Below are positions 24,584-32,692 of a stretch of DNA of 64,000 nucleotides, piece after piece; positions within the stretch are counted from its first letter, which is position 1; each line of letters starts with the position of its first letter. The DNA is taken from positions 3,100,001-3,164,000 of the forward strand of contig NZ_CP039121.1 of assembly GCF_014131735.1 (NCBI RefSeq). The letters are read 5' to 3'. The translations under genes and the position numbers were made by a program. A model generated the notes under the pieces. That model did not search any database, was not told the DNA's origin, and was given only the letters and a program-made list of their open reading frames with translations. The DNA is from Lactiplantibacillus plantarum. Its GTDB lineage: Bacteria; Bacillota; Bacilli; Lactobacillales; Lactobacillaceae.

Positions 24584-25456
24584 TCATTTAACACTTAATT
24601 GACTTAATCCATTAAAATCGGCCGTTGTTAAATCAACGTTGGCAGCTGCCACATTGTCCCGTAAATGCTCAATAGAACTTGTTCCTGGAATCGGTATGAT
24701 ATTATCAAACCGCTTCAATAGCCAGGCCAAGGCAATTTGCGCTGGGCTCACCTGATACTTTTGGGCCATCGTGCTGAGGACACTCCCAGCCTGAGCCAGT
24801 TCACCCGTTGCTAATGGGAACCATGGCAGAAAAGCCATCTTTTGTGAGGCCGCGTAGTCAACAACGTCATCATCACCGTGATTGGCGACATTATAGAGAT
24901 TTTCAATGGCATCAATCTTAGCGACTTGCTGCGCTTCCTTGATTTGATCAACAGTTACTTGACTCAGACCGATATGCTTGATTTTACCTTCATCCTGAAG
25001 CTTTTTGAGTTCACCGACTTGATCCGCAATCGAGTAATGAGGGTCAATTCGATGTAAGAATACTAGGTCTTCATGGTCAATCCCCAGTGTCATCATTGAA
25101 ACTTCTACTTGCTGACGCAGATACCGTGGCTCACCAAGTGGCGTCCACACATTCGGTCCTTGCCGCGTTTGACCGACCTTATCAGAAATGAAGATCTGAT
25201 CACGATTAGCGGCATCCTTCAAGCCCGCCGCTAAGTACCGGTCAGCAAACCATGGACCGTATGAATCAGCCGTATCAAAGAAATTAACGCCATATTCCAG
25301 TGCTTTCTTAACTACCTTGACCCCATTTTCAGGATCAGCGTATGGTCCCCATGTCCCAGGACCCGTTAACTGCATGACGCCATAACCCATCCGGTTAACT
25401 TTGAATTGATCATCAAACGCGTAAGTACCCGCGTTAGCTGCATTAATCGTTGTCAT
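24584..25456 (-). CDS. Aldo/keto reductase
   Basis: A 290-residue NADPH-dependent carbonyl reductase with an (alpha/beta)8 barrel. The catalytic tetrad is visible as Asp and Tyr in FFDTADSYG, Lys in FISDKVG and His in LVFLHRIDP. The C-terminal IPIPGTSSIEHLRDNVAA is the NADP-phosphate site. The ATG at 25456 has AAGGAG 7 nt upstream. It lies 76 bp behind a second, unrelated-subfamily aldo/keto reductase on the same strand and probably shares its transcript. Both may handle reactive aldehydes; substrates cannot be read from sequence. Confidence 0.88.
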   Translation of the reverse strand: MTTINAANAGTYAFDDQFKVNRMGYGVMQLTGPGTWGPYADPENGVKVVKKALEYGVNFFDTADSYGPWFADRYLAAGLKDAANRDQIFISDKVGQTRQGPNVWTPLGEPRYLRQQVEVSMMTLGIDHEDLVFLHRIDPHYSIADQVGELKKLQDEGKIKHIGLSQVTVDQIKEAQQVAKIDAIENLYNVANHGDDDVVDYAASQKMAFLPWFPLATGELAQAGSVLSTMAQKYQVSPAQIALAWLLKRFDNIIPIPGTSSIEHLRDNVAAANVDLTTADFNGLSQLSVK

Positions 25457-25532
25457 CAAATCGCTCCTTATCGTTTATTAATTATGTTCAGTTTACTCCT
25501 ATCGACCCAAGTGCGGTCAAACATTTTGTTCG

Positions 25533-26381
25533 TTAACCTTGGGTTGGGTTGTGCATGTATGAACCAGCCGCATCTGGCAAGTCGTTTAAGGCTTGCATAT
25601 CGGCCACACTAATTGCGAAGTCCAATTGCGTATTCGCCTCAATATGGGCCGGATTAACAGCCTTGGGCAATGGCAAGACCCCATTTTGCAAAACGAAGCG
25701 TAACGCTAACTGCGCCACACTGACGCCGTATTTATCGGCATAGGCCTGTACTTGCGGATTATCGAGGACCCCGCCCGTCGCTAACGGCGAGTATGCTTCT
25801 ACAAGCATGGCATGTTCCTCAGAAAACTTGGTGATCTTAGGTTCCGTGAAGCCCAAGTAATATTGAATTTGATTGACCATTGGTGGTATCGTCGCCTGGT
25901 TAAGAATATTCTTCAAATCCCGAACAGCAAAGTTAGAGACACCAATCGCTTTCGCCCGGCCACTTTGATAAATAGCTTCCATTGCCTGCCAAACATCGAG
26001 GTTAGCTTCATCGTAAACTCGACCGACTTGCCCCCATGGCCAAGGTGCGTGTACCAAATAGAGATCCACGTAGTCTAAACCCAAATTTTTCAGTGAGCGA
26101 TCGAAATCATTTAGTGCACCTTGATATGACTTCGTTTCGGCCGGTAATTTAGTCGTCACAAAGCTTTGCTCACGTGGAATGCCAGAATCACGAATTGCCT
26201 GGCCAACGCTAGCTTCATTTTGATAGGCCAGTGCAGTATCAATATGCCGGTATCCCGCTGCTAAGGCCGCACGAACGGCTTGATACGTTGCCTCACCACC
26301 AGGTATCTGCCAAGTTCCGAATGCGACTTTGGGAATGTTGACACCATTTGCTAGTTGATACATCGTTGTTAACACTGTCAT
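25533..26381 (-). CDS. Aldo/keto reductase (AKR5-like)
   Basis: A 282-residue member of the 2,5-diketo-gluconate reductase-like group. The tetrad is Asp and Tyr in HIDTALAYQNE, Lys in FVTTKLP and His in YLVHAPWPW. The NADP site VLPLPKAVNPAHIEANTQL is near the end. AAAGGAG lies 10 nt before the ATG. The start is one base after the stop of a 36-codon ORF, so the two are translationally coupled. The shared promoter is of MerR type with a 19-bp spacer, pointing to induction by aldehydes, quinones or another electrophile. Confidence 0.9.
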   Translation of the reverse strand: MTVLTTMYQLANGVNIPKVAFGTWQIPGGEATYQAVRAALAAGYRHIDTALAYQNEASVGQAIRDSGIPREQSFVTTKLPAETKSYQGALNDFDRSLKNLGLDYVDLYLVHAPWPWGQVGRVYDEANLDVWQAMEAIYQSGRAKAIGVSNFAVRDLKNILNQATIPPMVNQIQYYLGFTEPKITKFSEEHAMLVEAYSPLATGGVLDNPQVQAYADKYGVSVAQLALRFVLQNGVLPLPKAVNPAHIEANTQLDFAISVADMQALNDLPDAAGSYMHNPTQG

Positions 26382-26382
26382 C

Positions 26383-26493
26383 TTATTTTTGCTCCTTTAC
26401 TGGTTTTGACTGTCGTTGCTGAGTGGGATCACCTACAAGGCTTGCCCCGATGATCGCCACGCCGACGACCGTTAGAATTTGAATAACCGCCAT
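26383..26493 (-). CDS. Small membrane protein (36 aa) coupled to the aldo/keto reductase
   Basis: A 36-codon ORF beginning MAVIQILTVVGVAIIGASLV, one hydrophobic helix, followed by a polar tail rich in Gln, Lys and Pro. It has an excellent ribosome site (AAGGAGG, 10 nt before the ATG). It is the first gene after the MerR-type promoter and ends one base before the reductase start codon. It is too short for most gene finders. It could be a real membrane microprotein or a coupling leader. Confidence 0.6.
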   Translation of the reverse strand: MAVIQILTVVGVAIIGASLVGDPTQQRQSKPVKEQK

Positions 26494-26525
26494 ATTACTG
26501 TGGCCTCCTTAATTGAATAGAGATT

Positions 26526-26556
26526 AGTGTAATCCCTTAGAGTAACTCTAAGGCAA
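26526..26556 (-). promoter_or_regulatory. MerR-type promoter with 19-bp spacer and dyad
   Basis: On the minus strand, -35 TTGCCT (26551-26556) and -10 TACACT (26526-26531) are 19 bp apart. The perfect dyad CCTTAGAGT-A-ACTCTAAGG (26535-26553) lies almost wholly within that spacer. An overlong spacer carrying a dyad is the hallmark of promoters untwisted by MerR-family activators. No MerR gene is present in the window. Confidence 0.8.
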
Positions 26557-26569
26557 AGATAAAGTTTCA

Positions 26570-26607
26570 AAAAAAGAACGAAATTGACTTGGGCCAATCT
26601 CGTTCTG
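26570..26607 (-). terminator. Terminator of the CynX-like transporter gene
   Basis: AGAACGAAATTG/CAATCTCGTTCT (26575-26606) is followed by a T-run on the minus strand. Confidence 0.88.
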
Positions 26608-26624
26608 CATTATTGTGATATTAA

Positions 26625-27818
26625 TTACTCATAAATCGTTGCATGCTGGAAAATGATGCTGCCGGATAATGCTAGTAACGCGGAAAGAATGATAGCTAAC
26701 CAGAGTACTGGTCCCCAGCCTAATTGACCGCCTAACCAGCCGAATAGTACGGGCCCCACTGCAGCTAACAAATAGCCCGCGGATTGGGCCATACCAGATA
26801 AGTCAGCCGTTTCAAACCCATTGGTCGTTTTTTGCGTAAAGAAGACGACTGCCAAACTGAAGGCTGCTCCAGAGCCTAATCCTAGTAAGACGCAGGACAG
26901 TGCTGCCACCCAAAAATTCGTTCCGGAAAGTAAGATACCACCAATTCCCGCAATAAAACCGACACCTACCACCATAATCATTGCCCAAACGCCGCGCCGA
27001 TGACCAGAAGTCGCTGGCACTAAATATGACATCGGTAGGCCGCTCAATTGCATGACCGTAACTAAATTGCCAGCCACAATCAAGGAGAAGCCATGGGCAA
27101 CAAATACCGTTGGTAACCAAGTCAGTAATGAATAGTAGACTAGTGCTTGCAAGCCGAAAAAGGCCGTAACGACCCACGCTAACGGCCGCCGCCAAACACT
27201 CCCGTGAGTTGCCGTTGACTGCCCATCACTCGCGGTCATCGCAACTGTTGGTGCGCGATGATTGTATTTCAAGTTTGGCAACCAGACAACCAAATTAATT
27301 AGTCCAATCACAGATAGCACCGCCATCGTTAGTGGTAACGACCAGTGTGCCGCCAACACTCCCGAAAGTCCCGTTCCCAGTGAACCGACTAATAGCATTG
27401 AGAGCGTGTATTGACTAGTTGCGACTGGAATCTTCGTCGGAAAATTATCTTTAATAATCGCTGGAATCAAGACATTGCCACCGTCCGCGCCAATCCCGAC
27501 TAGTAACGTCCCAATGAAAAGGGCAGCAATCGTTGGGATGACCCGCAGATAACTCCCAACGGCTAGAAAGATCAACATGACATAAATTGTCAGTTCGTTG
27601 CCAAATCGCCGCCCCCAATGTGCAATCAATGGGGACATAATGGCAAACGTCAATAATGGGATCGTGGTCAGTAATCCCGCCATCGAGCTCGGCAAACCCA
27701 GTGTCCGTTTCAAAGAACTGATTAATCCCGGCATCATTGTAATTGGTAAACGCATATTCGTTGCCGCTAACATCATTCCAAGTGTTAAATAGCGGCTATG
27801 TTGATGTGTTGTGGTCAT
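26625..27818 (-). CDS. MFS transporter, CynX/NimT-like
   Basis: A 397-residue protein with about 12 hydrophobic helices. The opening LGMMLAATNMRLPITMMPGL and the segment GIGADGGNVLIPAIIKDNFP resemble the cyanate permease CynX / 2-nitroimidazole transporter group. It probably exports or imports a small anion or drug. The ATG at 27818 was chosen because the conserved region starts there; the purine-rich stretch upstream is far (16 nt), so the start is uncertain. It lies 64 bp behind an ArsR-type gene with a dyad between them, suggesting ArsR control. Confidence 0.78.
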   Translation of the reverse strand: MTTTHQHSRYLTLGMMLAATNMRLPITMMPGLISSLKRTLGLPSSMAGLLTTIPLLTFAIMSPLIAHWGRRFGNELTIYVMLIFLAVGSYLRVIPTIAALFIGTLLVGIGADGGNVLIPAIIKDNFPTKIPVATSQYTLSMLLVGSLGTGLSGVLAAHWSLPLTMAVLSVIGLINLVVWLPNLKYNHRAPTVAMTASDGQSTATHGSVWRRPLAWVVTAFFGLQALVYYSLLTWLPTVFVAHGFSLIVAGNLVTVMQLSGLPMSYLVPATSGHRRGVWAMIMVVGVGFIAGIGGILLSGTNFWVAALSCVLLGLGSGAAFSLAVVFFTQKTTNGFETADLSGMAQSAGYLLAAVGPVLFGWLGGQLGWGPVLWLAIILSALLALSGSIIFQHATIYE

Positions 27819-27844
27819 AAGTAGTTGACATCTTCTTTCCAAGA

Positions 27845-27872
27845 TTTTAGTTCGATAATTGTCGAACTAAAA
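27845..27872. promoter_or_regulatory. Perfect dyad between arsR-type gene and MFS gene
   Basis: TTTTAGTTCGA and TCGAACTAAAA flank 6 bases. It begins 27 bp before the MFS start and ends 10 bp after the regulator's stop. It could be the ArsR operator or a weak terminator; there is no long T-run beyond it. Confidence 0.6.
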
Positions 27873-27882
27873 AGCAAAAAAA

Positions 27883-28182
27883 CTAAAGCGTTGCTAAGAA
27901 CCCCGGTAAAAACCGGTCAAAGGTCGCTAATTGTAAGGATAGATACTTCGTCTGTGCCTTTCGTCGCGTATTGGTGAGACCCACTAACCGCAAGGTCTTA
28001 AAGTGATAAGAGACGGTTGACTTGCTGATATTTAATTGCGCCCCCACTTCGCTGCAAGTCATTTCCCGTTGTGCTTGATAGAGCACCCGGATAATCCGTA
28101 ATCGGTTAGCATCGGCCAGTGCTTTGAAAATCGCCACTCGTTGCTGATCAGCCTGATCTTGTTTGCTTATTTCGATATTCAT
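27883..28182 (-). CDS. ArsR-family transcriptional regulator
   Basis: A 99-residue winged-helix protein (IFKALADANRLRIIRVLYQA, then CSEVGAQLNISKSTVSYHFK, then LRLVGLTNTRRKAQTKYLSL). The metal motif ELCVCDL of the ArsR/SmtB alpha-3 site is absent. The only Cys near that position is the single one in EMTCSEV, so it may sense something other than a metal. The ATG at 28182 marks the start of similarity but lacks a clear ribosome site; longer in-frame starts exist. It precedes the CynX-like MFS gene on the same strand. Confidence 0.8.
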   Translation of the reverse strand: MNIEISKQDQADQQRVAIFKALADANRLRIIRVLYQAQREMTCSEVGAQLNISKSTVSYHFKTLRLVGLTNTRRKAQTKYLSLQLATFDRFLPGFLATL

Positions 28183-28229
28183 GAAACTAACAATACACTG
28201 AATTAACATCATGTTCAAGGACAAGTAAC

Positions 28230-28266
28230 AAAAAAGGCAGCTAGCCAATTTAATAGACTAACTACC
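28230..28266 (-). terminator. Terminator of the MdtG-like transporter gene
   Basis: An imperfect stem GGTAGTTAG/CTAGCTGCC with G-T pairs is followed by TTTTTTG on the minus strand. Confidence 0.6.
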
Positions 28267-28272
28267 AAACAC

Positions 28273-29520
28273 CTAGGAAACTGCCCGTTTGCCGTTCTTC
28301 CAAATATCAGGAACTAACCACAAAATTAAACCTAGGTTAATTAACAAAAGTAACGCCGTCATAATGAATACCGCGTTGTAATTGAACCAACCAGCCACCA
28401 AACCACCGAGCAAGGCGCCGAACATATTGCCAATAGCTTGAAAAGATTGATTATAGCTAAAAATCGTTGAGGTAAGATGTACTGGCGTATTCTTAGTCAA
28501 AACCGTTTGAATCTCTGGATATAGTGCGCCATCGGAAATCCCAATGGCAAACCGCAAAATACCGAGGGCCACGACGCTCGTAACAATGCCTTGTGGGAAA
28601 TACATAATCACCGCAAAAATATAGCCAAATAACAATACCTTACCAGAACCGTGCTGATCACCATAACATCCAAGGCGCGGTGCTGAAAAGATGTTTGAAA
28701 TACCCGGTAAAGCTGCGATAATTCCGGCCACAACCGTAATCGGGCCACGGTAATGCATCAATTCACGAACGTATAAACTAATGATTGGTGCAATCGAGGC
28801 GTTTCCAAATTGGACGATGGCCGTCGAACATAACATCACAATAATCAAGCGCGGATTTTGAAACGCTGCTAAAGGATTGCGACTGTCACCTGGTTCACGA
28901 TGATGTGCGACTGGTTTGAAGTGTTCCTGTACAAAGAACAGACTCAACAAAAACGCCACCATTAATAATCCGGCCGTAATAAAAAACGTGTTTCGAATCG
29001 AAAACAATTGGGCTAGCAAGCCCCCAATCACTGGGCCAAACAATTGACCACTAACGGCACCAGTGATCAAAGTGCTCAACGCCCGTCCACTATATTTACG
29101 TGGCGTTTGGGACGCGACTAAGGCTTGGGCATTAGAAATAAAGCCCGCAAACACACCTTGTAGCGCGCGCAAGGCAACTAGTTGCCAGACATTCGTTACA
29201 AAACCCATTAACCCCATCGCAACTGCCATCCCTAGGGACGCGCGCAATAGCATGATCTTACGACCTTTTTTATCAGCAATGATGCCCCACAGTGGTGCCG
29301 AAATTGCTGAAATCGCGTAATCAGCTGCAAAAGCTAACCCGCTATAAAATGTAATCTGGGCCTTCGTGAAATCACCCAACTGACTAACAAATAATGAAAG
29401 AAATGGCATAATTTCGCTAAATGCCATTCCCGCAACGAACGTACAAAACCATAAAACAATCAAATTACGATGCCATGGTCCGCGTTCACGTTCTGCGTCA
29501 TCCACGCTCGTCATCTCCAT
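28273..29520 (-). CDS. MFS multidrug transporter, MdtG/YfmO-like
   Basis: A 415-residue transporter with 12 predicted helices. Drug-proton antiporter marks are AFAADYAISAISAPLWGIIA, DKKGRKIMLLRA (motif A) and ALRALQGVFAGFISNAQALV. It ends with a short basic tail. It stands alone with its own terminator. The start is uncertain: the ATG used has no strong ribosome site, and a second ATG two codons on has GGAG too close. The natural substrate is unknown; export of a toxic compound is the usual role. Confidence 0.82.
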   Translation of the reverse strand: MEMTSVDDAERERGPWHRNLIVLWFCTFVAGMAFSEIMPFLSLFVSQLGDFTKAQITFYSGLAFAADYAISAISAPLWGIIADKKGRKIMLLRASLGMAVAMGLMGFVTNVWQLVALRALQGVFAGFISNAQALVASQTPRKYSGRALSTLITGAVSGQLFGPVIGGLLAQLFSIRNTFFITAGLLMVAFLLSLFFVQEHFKPVAHHREPGDSRNPLAAFQNPRLIIVMLCSTAIVQFGNASIAPIISLYVRELMHYRGPITVVAGIIAALPGISNIFSAPRLGCYGDQHGSGKVLLFGYIFAVIMYFPQGIVTSVVALGILRFAIGISDGALYPEIQTVLTKNTPVHLTSTIFSYNQSFQAIGNMFGALLGGLVAGWFNYNAVFIMTALLLLINLGLILWLVPDIWKNGKRAVS

Positions 29521-29597
29521 ATCTAACTGACACTAATTTTCAGTAAGTATTATACCGTTAATTAGCTTATCATATTTAGCGACCACCAGTGGCAATT

Positions 29598-29611
29598 ATT
29601 TCCCGGGAAAT
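29598..29611. other. Noc-binding-site-like palindrome (perfect)
   Basis: ATTTCCCGGGAAAT, intergenic between the divergent MFS and LytTR genes. Confidence 0.7.
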
Positions 29612-29736
29612 TTTTTGTCATATTTCCTGACCAGTTAGCCCGTTTAGTTGACCAAGTAGCAATAAGCACTAGTGTCAAGCCGCATTTTTCACTACAATAA
29701 GCTTATCAAAATCGCTATTTAAGGGGAGAATCAGCG

Positions 29737-30088
29737 ATGCACGTCCAGTTAACCATCTCTGAAACGATTCATCAATGTTTTTCAAGATCGCTCGCTCATT
29801 AAGCTGCCACTTCAATCGGTGTCACGTTTTTACACTGTCAATAAACGACTTTATTGTGAAACAACCACTGGTACTTACCTCGTTCACAGCCACTTACACA
29901 CTTTAATGGACCAACTGCCACCCCACCAATTTCTACGTATTTCTAGTAGTGAAATTGTGCGAATCGCCTGTATTAAAAATTTTACCTTAACCAAATGGGG
30001 TAGCTTTCAAGTCAACCTAACAACTGGCACAACAACATACGCATCACGACGCTATACCCAACAAATTGGAAAGGCGGCACAATTATGA
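29737..30088 (+). pseudogene. LytTR-type DNA-binding regulator, frameshifted in a T5 run
   Basis: An ATG at 29737 with AAGGGGAG 8 nt upstream opens MHVQLTISETIHQ, but the frame stops after 21 codons. The +1 frame then reads FQDRSLIKLPLQSVSRFYTV and a complete LytTR domain (VHSHLHTLMDQLPPHQFLRI, RISSSEIVRIACI, TYASRRY). Removing one T from the run at 29778-29782 gives one 116-residue protein. LytTR proteins paired with DUF3021 proteins, as here, form small regulator/membrane-inhibitor modules in lactobacilli. Reinitiation at a GTG (29819) without a ribosome site is possible but unlikely. This may be a mutation, an indel error or phase variation. Confidence 0.75.
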
Positions 30089-30540
30089 AAAGACTTTGGC
30101 ACACCCTTTTGATTGGCGCCATTGGAGACATCGTTATCGGCTACTTAATGGCCTTGGGGTTCTCAACCTTCTTTAATACCACCTATTTATTTCCTTCTAA
30201 TCCCACTTTTGTCAGCCACTGGTCCTCGCCCTTAGCCGCCACCCAGCTTTCGACATTATTGTGGATTCTGATTGGTGAAGTTTGGGCATTCAGTAGCTGG
30301 CTATTCGAAATTGAAACGTGGTCGATTACGAAACAAACCATTGCTCATTGTCTGTGTTCTTACCTAGGGATGACCCCACTTGCGATTCTCTGTGGCTGGT
30401 TTCCATTAAACGTTCGCTGGTTTGGCTTCTATACCTTGGTTTACACCGGAGTCTATATCGGTCTATGGTTAATTGAAATGGCACTCGCCCGCATCAAAGT
30501 CATCCAGCTAAACCAACAGCTTACCAACCACCGGTCATAA
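30085..30540 (+). CDS. DUF3021 membrane protein, partner of the LytTR regulator
   Basis: A 151-residue protein with four hydrophobic helices and a basic C-terminal tail (IEMALARIKVIQLNQQL), the DUF3021 architecture. Its ATG overlaps the LytTR stop (ATGA), so expression depends on translation of the upstream gene, which is interrupted here. In characterised LytTR systems the membrane partner antagonises the DNA-binding protein. That role is inferred from the gene pairing. Confidence 0.82.
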   Translation: MKRLWHTLLIGAIGDIVIGYLMALGFSTFFNTTYLFPSNPTFVSHWSSPLAATQLSTLLWILIGEVWAFSSWLFEIETWSITKQTIAHCLCSYLGMTPLAILCGWFPLNVRWFGFYTLVYTGVYIGLWLIEMALARIKVIQLNQQLTNHRS

Positions 30541-30560
30541 TTCATACCGATTGTTGATGT

Positions 30561-30597
30561 CAAAAACGGCCCACCGATTTGATTATCGGTGGGCCGC
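30561..30597 (-). terminator. Terminator of the sHsp gene
   Basis: Perfect 12-bp arms CGGCCCACCGAT/ATCGGTGGGCCG are followed by TTTTTG on the minus strand. Confidence 0.88.
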
Positions 30598-30627
30598 TCA
30601 CTTGTTACTGATGATTTAATGATTTAA

Positions 30628-31050
30628 TTATTGAATTTCGATTTGACCGTCATTCGCGCTCGGCTGGGTCTTAGGTAACGTAATCGTTAAGACACCGTCA
30701 GCTTGGGATGCCGTAATTTTATCCGCCGCAACGTTTGGTAACATATACTGCCGTTGCAAGGTGCCAGTATGACGCTCATTCATCACAATGTTTTGGTCTT
30801 GATCTTCATGATCCACAAAGCTATCTTTTTGAACCTTGATAGACAACACATTGTCACGATAATCCAACTTCACATCTTGCTTATCAATACCAGGGACATC
30901 AACCTTCACTTGATACTGATCATCAGTTTCGTTAATGTCGGTCTTCAATACTTGATCCATGTTTTCTAATGGTGCCCAGAAGGAGCGTGCCATCCGTTCA
31001 AACGGATCCAACATGCCGAAATCGTTCCGATTCATTAAAGTATTAGCCAT
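30628..31050 (-). CDS. hsp1: Small heat-shock protein, Hsp20 family
   Basis: A 140-residue ATP-independent chaperone that holds unfolding proteins under heat, cold or ethanol stress. The alpha-crystallin domain covers about residues 40-130 (VKVDVPGIDKQDVKLDYRDN, ending with ADGVLTITLPKTQP). The N-terminal arm (MARSFWAPLENM) and the C-terminal Ile-x-Ile motif (IEIQ) used in oligomer assembly are present. AAAGGGGA lies 8 nt before the ATG. A CtsR-type operator upstream fits class III heat-shock control. L. plantarum has several paralogues; this looks like the one usually called hsp1 (hsp18.5). Confidence 0.92.
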   Translation of the reverse strand: MANTLMNRNDFGMLDPFERMARSFWAPLENMDQVLKTDINETDDQYQVKVDVPGIDKQDVKLDYRDNVLSIKVQKDSFVDHEDQDQNIVMNERHTGTLQRQYMLPNVAADKITASQADGVLTITLPKTQPSANDGQIEIQ

Positions 31051-31113
31051 ACTAACAATCCCCTTTCAAAATTTCACTTGGCTATTAATACTGGTCAGTA
31101 ATTCAAATCCTTG

Positions 31114-31130
31114 TTTGACCTTTCCTGACC
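31114..31130 (-). promoter_or_regulatory. CtsR operator before the sHsp gene
   Basis: The minus strand reads GGTCAGG-AAA-GGTCAAA: two direct heptads with a 3-bp spacer, as in the CtsR consensus RGTCAAA-NAN-RGTCAAA. The first heptad deviates at two positions. Confidence 0.75.
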
Positions 31131-31195
31131 TTCGATATATATACTAACACCATTTTGTGGGAATGCAACAATTTAGCACTCGGTAACATCAAGTG

Positions 31196-31669
31196 CTAAA
31201 GCTTAATTTCACGAATCCGGCGCATGAGGCTAACAAAGCGTGTCAGTTCCGCGTCAGAGTAGTCATCGACAATCGCTTGTGCCTTGGCTGCAATCGCCGC
31301 ATCCAACTGAGTATGCAGCTCGGCACCCGCTTCACCCAGCGCCGTCAATCGTACGAGAACTTCTTTATTATTGGTCAAATCACGATACTTAGTCGCCAAT
31401 TCTAACCGGGCTAATTTGGTCAAGCCGCGAGAAATCGTTGCTTGTGAGAGACCCGTTGGTACCGGCAGTGTCTTAGCTCGACTTGGCCCGTGCTGTCCCA
31501 GATACGCCATAATTTTAATATCCGTCGTCGATAGTTGTTTTAATGCCGCTTGTAATTGCGGATCAGTCGTTTGTTGCATGGCCCAGCGTTTTTCTTGATC
31601 ATCAACGCTATCCTGCGTCAAAAATTGATTTAGTTCCGTCATCAACTGACTAACTAATGGTGTTGTCAT
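31196..31669 (-). CDS. MarR-family transcriptional regulator
   Basis: A 157-residue winged-helix regulator (STTDIKIMAYLGQHGPSRAK, TGLSQATISRGLTKLARLEL, DLTNNKEVLVRLTALGEAG). Dimerisation helices lie at both ends. The ATG has AAGGAG 8 nt upstream. It is divergent from an FMN reductase gene. The CAAGT-N8-ACTTG dyad between them overlaps the reductase promoter, so it probably represses both in the absence of a ligand such as a quinone or phenolic. Confidence 0.88.
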   Translation of the reverse strand: MTTPLVSQLMTELNQFLTQDSVDDQEKRWAMQQTTDPQLQAALKQLSTTDIKIMAYLGQHGPSRAKTLPVPTGLSQATISRGLTKLARLELATKYRDLTNNKEVLVRLTALGEAGAELHTQLDAAIAAKAQAIVDDYSDAELTRFVSLMRRIREIKL

Positions 31670-31690
31670 TTAAATAGCTCCTTTTTAATT

Positions 31691-31734
31691 CAAGTGAATA
31701 AATACTTGCATACTAATATTATTAAGTCTATACT
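31691..31734 (+). promoter_or_regulatory. Promoter of the FMN reductase with MarR-type operator
   Basis: -35 TTGCAT (31706-31711) and -10 TATACT (31729-31734) are 17 bp apart. The dyad CAAGT-N8-ACTTG (31691-31708) covers the start of the -35 box. Confidence 0.72.
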
Positions 31735-31782
31735 ATCATTTTGTATTCATTGGAATCAATAAAAATATCTGGAGGCCTCACT

Positions 31783-32385
31783 ATGTTTAAAATTGCAATC
31801 ATCTTAGGGAGTACCCGGTCACAGGCTAACGGCCGCGCTTTATTTAACCATCTAAAATTAATCATTGACCAATTACCGACTCATTCTACGATTCACTACC
31901 AATTTTTAGATTTGGCCAACTATCAACTTCCCCTTTTCGACGAACCCGAGCCACCGATGGCGAACCCGCACCGCGAGCTACCTGCTAACCAGCAGCAATG
32001 GCTCACCGATATGGCTAGTGCGGACGGTTACATTATCCTGACACCCGAATACAATCACGCAATGCCAGCTGGATTGAAAAACGCCTTCGATTTTTTGGCA
32101 TTCGAAGGCGCCCGTAAACCGGCTAAGATTATCTCATATTCTGACAATATGCGCGGCGGTCAATTTGGGGCGGCCGCACTAGTTCCAGTTCTCCAACGAT
32201 TAGGAATAGTCGTCCTCCCTAAACCAACGCCCATTGGTAACGTACCACAAACCCTTCAAAGTAACGGTCACTTTATCGATAACGCGCCCCTGAGCAAACG
32301 CTACGATCATACACTTCACCAAGCTTTGACTGAAATCACCTACTATACCACGGTTCTTACCACTACGCCGTTTCCAACCGATTAA
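31783..32385 (+). CDS. NAD(P)H-dependent FMN reductase / quinone reductase
   Basis: A 200-residue flavodoxin-fold protein. The phosphate loop is ILGSTRSQANGRALFNHL, and the family motif is LTPEYNHAMPAGLKNAFDFL near residue 90. Such enzymes use NAD(P)H to reduce FMN, quinones or azo and nitro compounds. The ATG at 31783 has GGAGG 7 nt upstream. It is divergent from a MarR regulator whose apparent operator overlaps its promoter, a typical detoxification pair. Confidence 0.88.
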   Translation: MFKIAIILGSTRSQANGRALFNHLKLIIDQLPTHSTIHYQFLDLANYQLPLFDEPEPPMANPHRELPANQQQWLTDMASADGYIILTPEYNHAMPAGLKNAFDFLAFEGARKPAKIISYSDNMRGGQFGAAALVPVLQRLGIVVLPKPTPIGNVPQTLQSNGHFIDNAPLSKRYDHTLHQALTEITYYTTVLTTTPFPTD

Positions 32386-32450
32386 ATTAGTAGCGTTATT
32401 GAATCAAACCTGCTACATTATAGTTAGCATTATTAAGGGGGAATTAACTT

Positions 32451-32645
32451 ATGAAGATCGATATTCATCGTTCCGCAACGGACCGGGTGATTGCCGGTGT
32501 CATTGGTGGAATTGCCGAACATTTTAACTGGAATACTAACGTTACCCGGCTATTATTTGTTGTTTTAGCAATTACACCCATGTTCCCTGGTATCATCGCT
32601 TACCTGATTCTCTGGTTATTAATGAAGGACCCCATCAAGGATTAG
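32451..32645 (+). CDS. PspC-domain membrane protein
   Basis: A 64-residue protein consisting of one PspC domain (VIAGVIGGIAEHFNWNTNVT, then two hydrophobic helices ending IAYLILWLLMKDP). PspC-domain proteins sense or report membrane stress. AAGGGGG lies 9 nt before the ATG and a terminator follows at once, so it is a single gene. Its partner regulator is not nearby. Confidence 0.85.
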   Translation: MKIDIHRSATDRVIAGVIGGIAEHFNWNTNVTRLLFVVLAITPMFPGIIAYLILWLLMKDPIKD

Positions 32646-32653
32646 CCACTATT

Positions 32654-32685
32654 AACGAACAGTCATCGACTGCTCGTTTTTTATT
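32654..32685 (+). terminator. Terminator of the PspC gene
   Basis: AACGAACAGTC/GACTGCTCGTT arms (one mismatch) are followed by TTTTTT. Confidence 0.85.
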
Positions 32686-32692
32686 CGCTAAT

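Noticed and set aside
24584..26381. The two aldo/keto reductases as a recent tandem duplication.
   Set aside because: Their sequences belong to different subfamilies (different motifs around Asp/Tyr and the NADP site), so they are neighbours, not recent copies.
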